Shown here: positions 61,587-64,000 of the stretch, piece after piece
Position numbering within the stretch: the stretch's first letter is position 1
Layout of the letters: the number at the start of each line of letters is the position of its first letter
Assembly (NCBI GenBank): GCA_020854055.1
Contig: JADZGD010000020.1
Span: 62,001-126,000, forward strand
Direction: 5' to 3'
Origin: Bryobacterales bacterium
GTDB taxonomy: Bacteria; Acidobacteriota; Terriglobia; Bryobacterales; Bryobacteraceae
Length of the DNA: 64,000 nt
Translations under genes and position numbers: made by a program
Notes under the pieces: model-generated
Seen by the model: only the letters and a program-made list of their open reading frames with translations
Told to the model about the DNA's origin: nothing
Databases searched by the model: none

Positions 61587-62378
61587 CTACCAGTCGCTCG
61601 ATGCGCCTCCGCCTCCCGAATCCCCGCCGCCGAATCCTCCAAAGCCGCCACCCGAGTCGTAGCCGCCGAAACCACCGCCGCCGCCACCCCAGCCGCGGCC
61701 GCCACGGCCCAGTAACCCGCCGAGGATCAGACCCGGCAGGAAGCCTCCGCCGCCTCCTCGATACCCACCGCCTCCCCGGCCGCCGGAAAGCCCGAAGAAG
61801 ACCAGCAGGGCAATCCCGCCCAGGATCACCGGCCAAGGCAAGCTGCTACTGCCCGAGGGCGCTCTTCGCCGTCCCGCCAGCGGCTCGATTCGCACGCCCT
61901 TTTCTTTGGCGATGCGGTCGCCGATGGCCTGCGCAGCCACCATCAGCGCCTCACCGTAGCGGTTCTCCCGCAGTGCCGGGCGCATATCGCGGAGCAGTTC
62001 GCCCGCATAGCCGTCCGGTATGATCGGCTCCAGGCCATATCCCACTTCAAGACGGCTCCGGCGATCCCCGGTCACCAGCAAAAGCATGATGCCGGTGTCT
62101 TGCCCCTTCTTACCAACCCCCCACTTGCGAAACAGCGAGTTGGCTACGTCTTCCACCGGTTCGCCATCGAGCGTGGGAACCGTCACCAGCGCAATCTGTG
62201 CGCCAGTTGCCTGCTCCAGTTCGGCGCCGTAACGCTCCAACTGGCTACGCGAGGCCGCGTCGACAACACCGGAAAAATCACTCACGTATCCCTGCGGCTT
62301 CAGATTCGTGAGATCGAATGCAACAGCGACCCCCGCCAGCGCCGCAAGCGCCAGCAAGGACCGCATAACAGTCTTCAT
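61587..62378 (-). CDS. TPM-domain (YgcG/Psb32-like) membrane protein with Gly-rich tail
   Basis: A 263-residue exported protein. Signal peptide (KTVMRSLLALAALAGVAVA), TPM domain (~30-165) with VSDFSGVVDAASRSQLERYGAELEQATGAQIALVTVPTLDGEPVEDVANSLFRKWGVGKKGQDTGIMLLL and YGLEPIIPDGYAGELL. One transmembrane helix follows (LPWPVILGGIALLVFFGL), then a tail of about 70 residues almost entirely Gly, Phe, Arg and Asp, ending GASSDW. TPM proteins with such tails are usually paired with lemA, as here. Confidence 0.92.
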   Translation of the reverse strand: MKTVMRSLLALAALAGVAVAFDLTNLKPQGYVSDFSGVVDAASRSQLERYGAELEQATGAQIALVTVPTLDGEPVEDVANSLFRKWGVGKKGQDTGIMLLLVTGDRRSRLEVGYGLEPIIPDGYAGELLRDMRPALRENRYGEALMVAAQAIGDRIAKEKGVRIEPLAGRRRAPSGSSSLPWPVILGGIALLVFFGLSGGRGGGGYRGGGGGFLPGLILGGLLGRGGRGWGGGGGGFGGYDSGGGFGGFGGGDSGGGGASSDW

Positions 62379-62455
62379 CAGATTGGCAATTTCAGTGTAC
62401 TACGCGGGCTCTTTGAGGCACCGGAGAGCACCACGCCCGGCAGGGGTAGAGCCAT

Positions 62456-63742
62456 TCAGCAGGCCAGATCCTCGCGCTCCAGCGTCAGGCCTTCCAGGTT
62501 ACCAAGCACGGTGGCCGCCACACACTCGGGCCGGAAGAAACTCTGGGCGATCTGTTGGATTTGGCCGGCGGTTACGGCTTCAATGCTCTCCACCAGTTCG
62601 TCCAGACTGAAGAAACGGTCGAAGAACATCTCCTGCCGGGCAAGGTTGCCCATGCGGCTTGATGTCGATTCCAAGCCGAGCATCAGCGAGCCTTTCAGAT
62701 AGTCCTTGGCGCGCCGCAACTCGTCTTCCGGGATCAGTTCGTTCTTGAGGATGCGCAACTCCCCCATCACCAGGTCCACCACTTTACGAACCGACTCGAT
62801 CGACGTTCCGGCATAGATCAACAGGCAGCCCGTATCCCGGAAGAGGCTCAATTCCGAAAAGACGGAGTAGGCCAGGCCACGCTTTTCCCGGATGTTCTGG
62901 AATAGCCGTGAACTCATACCGCCGCCGAGCAGCGTATTCAGCGCATAGCAGGCGAAACGCAGATGGTGCGCCATCTCGTAGGAGGGTACCCCCAGGCACA
63001 AGTGCACCTGCTCCAGCGACTTCTTGTTCTTCAGAACGATGGCGGGGTGGGATACCGTCTGCCCGCGCTCGCGGACAAAGCCATTCACCGGCAGCGTATC
63101 AAACCGTTCGCGGGCAAGCTTTACCAGGGACTCGTGCTCCAGGTGGCCCGCGGCGGTGATCGAGATGTTGCCCGGGGCGTAGATCCGGGAAAAAAACTCG
63201 CGCAGCCGGTCCGCATTGAAGCTGCGGATCGTGTGCCGGGTCCCGAGAATGGGGCGTCCCAGCGGTTGGCCCTTCCAGAAGTTGCTGGTGAAGGTCTCAT
63301 GCGCCAGGTACTCGGGGTTATCCTGCTCCATTTTCAGTTCTTCGAGAATGACGCCCTTTTCCTTCTCGATATCCTCCGCCTGGAACATGGGATTGAGCAC
63401 CAGGTCCGATAGCACGTCAAAGGCTACGGGCAGGTGTTCGTCCAGCACCTTGGTGTTATAACTGACCAGTTCCTTGGAGGTGAAGGCGTCCAGGTTGCCG
63501 CCGATCGAATCCACGGAGCGGGCAATCTCCTCGGCCGAGCGTGCCGTTGTTCCCTTGAACAGCATGTGCTCGATGAAGTGCGAGATGCCGCTTTCCTCCG
63601 GCCGCTCCTGGCGGGAGCCGGTGCCGATCCAGATACCCACGGAAACCGAGCGCACGTGGGGCATCGTTTCGGTGAGTACCGGAATTCCGTTGGCAAGCCT
63701 TGTAAGAGCGATCTCGCGTGGTATCGTTGCAGTTTCCAGCAT
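62456..63742 (-). CDS. M16-family zinc peptidase (insulinase/processing peptidase type)
   Basis: A 428-residue protein with the inverted zinc motif HFIEH (55-59) in GISHFIEHMLFKGT and the third ligand in VILEELKMEQDNP (~131-143). GGNLDAFTSKELVSY and LREFFSRIYAPGNISITAAG are standard, and the C-terminal half has LNTLLGGGMSSRLFQNIREKRGLAYSVFS. No signal peptide, so it acts in the cytoplasm. The first gene of the run toward lemA, though 77 bases separate it from the TPM gene. Divergent from rlmN. Confidence 0.93.
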   Translation of the reverse strand: MLETATIPREIALTRLANGIPVLTETMPHVRSVSVGIWIGTGSRQERPEESGISHFIEHMLFKGTTARSAEEIARSVDSIGGNLDAFTSKELVSYNTKVLDEHLPVAFDVLSDLVLNPMFQAEDIEKEKGVILEELKMEQDNPEYLAHETFTSNFWKGQPLGRPILGTRHTIRSFNADRLREFFSRIYAPGNISITAAGHLEHESLVKLARERFDTLPVNGFVRERGQTVSHPAIVLKNKKSLEQVHLCLGVPSYEMAHHLRFACYALNTLLGGGMSSRLFQNIREKRGLAYSVFSELSLFRDTGCLLIYAGTSIESVRKVVDLVMGELRILKNELIPEDELRRAKDYLKGSLMLGLESTSSRMGNLARQEMFFDRFFSLDELVESIEAVTAGQIQQIAQSFFRPECVAATVLGNLEGLTLEREDLAC

Positions 63743-63826
63743 GGGGAGTGAACGGCAGACCCTTTAATTTTACCATTGGGCCCGGTTCCGGAGGCCCACA
63801 GGACAAGGCGGTGGCGGCGCGGCTGA

Positions 63827-63832
63827 TAAAAT
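63827..63832 (+). promoter_or_regulatory. Candidate extended -10 element (TGaTAAAAT) of rlmN
   Basis: TAAAAT with a TG one base upstream ends 8 bases before the rlmN ATG. GAGG directly before the ATG could also serve as a ribosome-binding site, so the two readings compete. Confidence 0.35.
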
Positions 63833-63840
63833 CGAGGAAG

Positions 63841-64000
63841 ATGGCACCGGAGTTAGTGGGTCTGGATCTGGCCGAACTGGAGGATCTTCTCGGCGCCGGA
63901 GAGCCTCGTTTTCGCGCCCGCCAGCTCTTTGAGGGAATCTACCGCCAGCGGGCCGTTTCTCCCCTGGAGATCTCCGGCCTGCCCATGGCTTTACGCCAGA
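63841..64000 (+). CDS. rlmN: RlmN, 23S rRNA m2A2503 methyltransferase (N-terminal fragment)
   Basis: The first 53 residues run to the window edge. LVGLDLAELEDLLGAGEPRFRARQLFEGIYRQRAVSPLEISGLPMALRQ matches the N-terminal helical region of RlmN (..AFRAxQxxxWIYxxxVxxxxxMxxLPxxLR..). The radical-SAM CxxxCxxC core would follow outside the window. The product methylates A2503 of 23S rRNA and A37 of some tRNAs. Confidence 0.85.
   Translation, partial: MAPELVGLDLAELEDLLGAGEPRFRARQLFEGIYRQRAVSPLEISGLPMALRQ

Noticed and set aside
61587..61810. Gly-rich repeat at the end of the TPM gene, considered as a DNA repeat array
   Set aside because: It is a low-complexity coding tail (Gly, Phe, Asp) common in this family, with no regular period.
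63777..63800. Short inverted repeat TGGGCC...GGCCCA upstream of rlmN
   Set aside because: Six-base arms in GC-rich DNA are expected by chance and no T-run follows.

Overview
The window is high-GC, gene-dense bacterial chromosome with no gap over about 210 bases. The gene content points to an acidobacterium of the Solibacter/Bryobacter type: several large secreted glycoside hydrolases, Tat-exported Gfo/Idh/MocA dehydrogenases, small HU-like proteins, a scattered secretin/CpaE pilus or secretion set, and a Mec/CysO cysteine pathway. The placement rests on gene content only. I saw no rRNA, tRNA, CRISPR array, insertion sequence or phage gene.

Layout. 1-9.4 kb: carbohydrate and ester catabolism (purple acid phosphatase, SGNH hydrolase, GH2, sialidase-like protein, Gfo/Idh/MocA dehydrogenase coupled to a TIM-barrel protein). 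9.3-19.0 kb: a tightly overlapping minus-strand operon of two GH106-type alpha-L-rhamnosidases, an MFS transporter, an old-yellow-enzyme flavoprotein and an FAD oxidoreductase. 19.1-20.1 kb: a short unit coding for an armless HU-like protein and an HU-like/TIR fusion, the best candidate for an undescribed system. 20-34 kb: housekeeping and envelope genes (uvrC, comM, AAA+ ATPase and secretin, SIS protein, two phosphoesterases, SDR, shikimate kinase, glycerate kinase). 34-37 kb: a four-gene operon cysM-mec-cysO-moeZ for protein-thiocarboxylate cysteine synthesis. 37-44 kb: cpaE, a SET-domain methyltransferase, mdh, an outer-membrane barrel, a CehA-type hydrolase and small membrane proteins. 44.7-51.1 kb: a chemotaxis operon cheY-cheX-cheA-cheR-cheD-cheY-cheX-cheB behind a near-consensus sigma-28 promoter. 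51-57 kb: TauE-like half transporter, glycosyltransferase, M1-type metallopeptidase, CpsB-type phosphatase, DUF948-like and YtxH-like proteins. 57-64 kb: recX, then a minus-strand run of M16 peptidase, TPM protein, nucleotidyltransferase, lemA, semialdehyde dehydrogenase and FAH-family gene, and the start of rlmN.

Genes are often coupled through ATGA or GTGA overlaps. About a dozen starts have a TAnnnT hexamer 5-11 bases upstream, most with no Shine-Dalgarno sequence, which suggests leaderless transcripts are common here.
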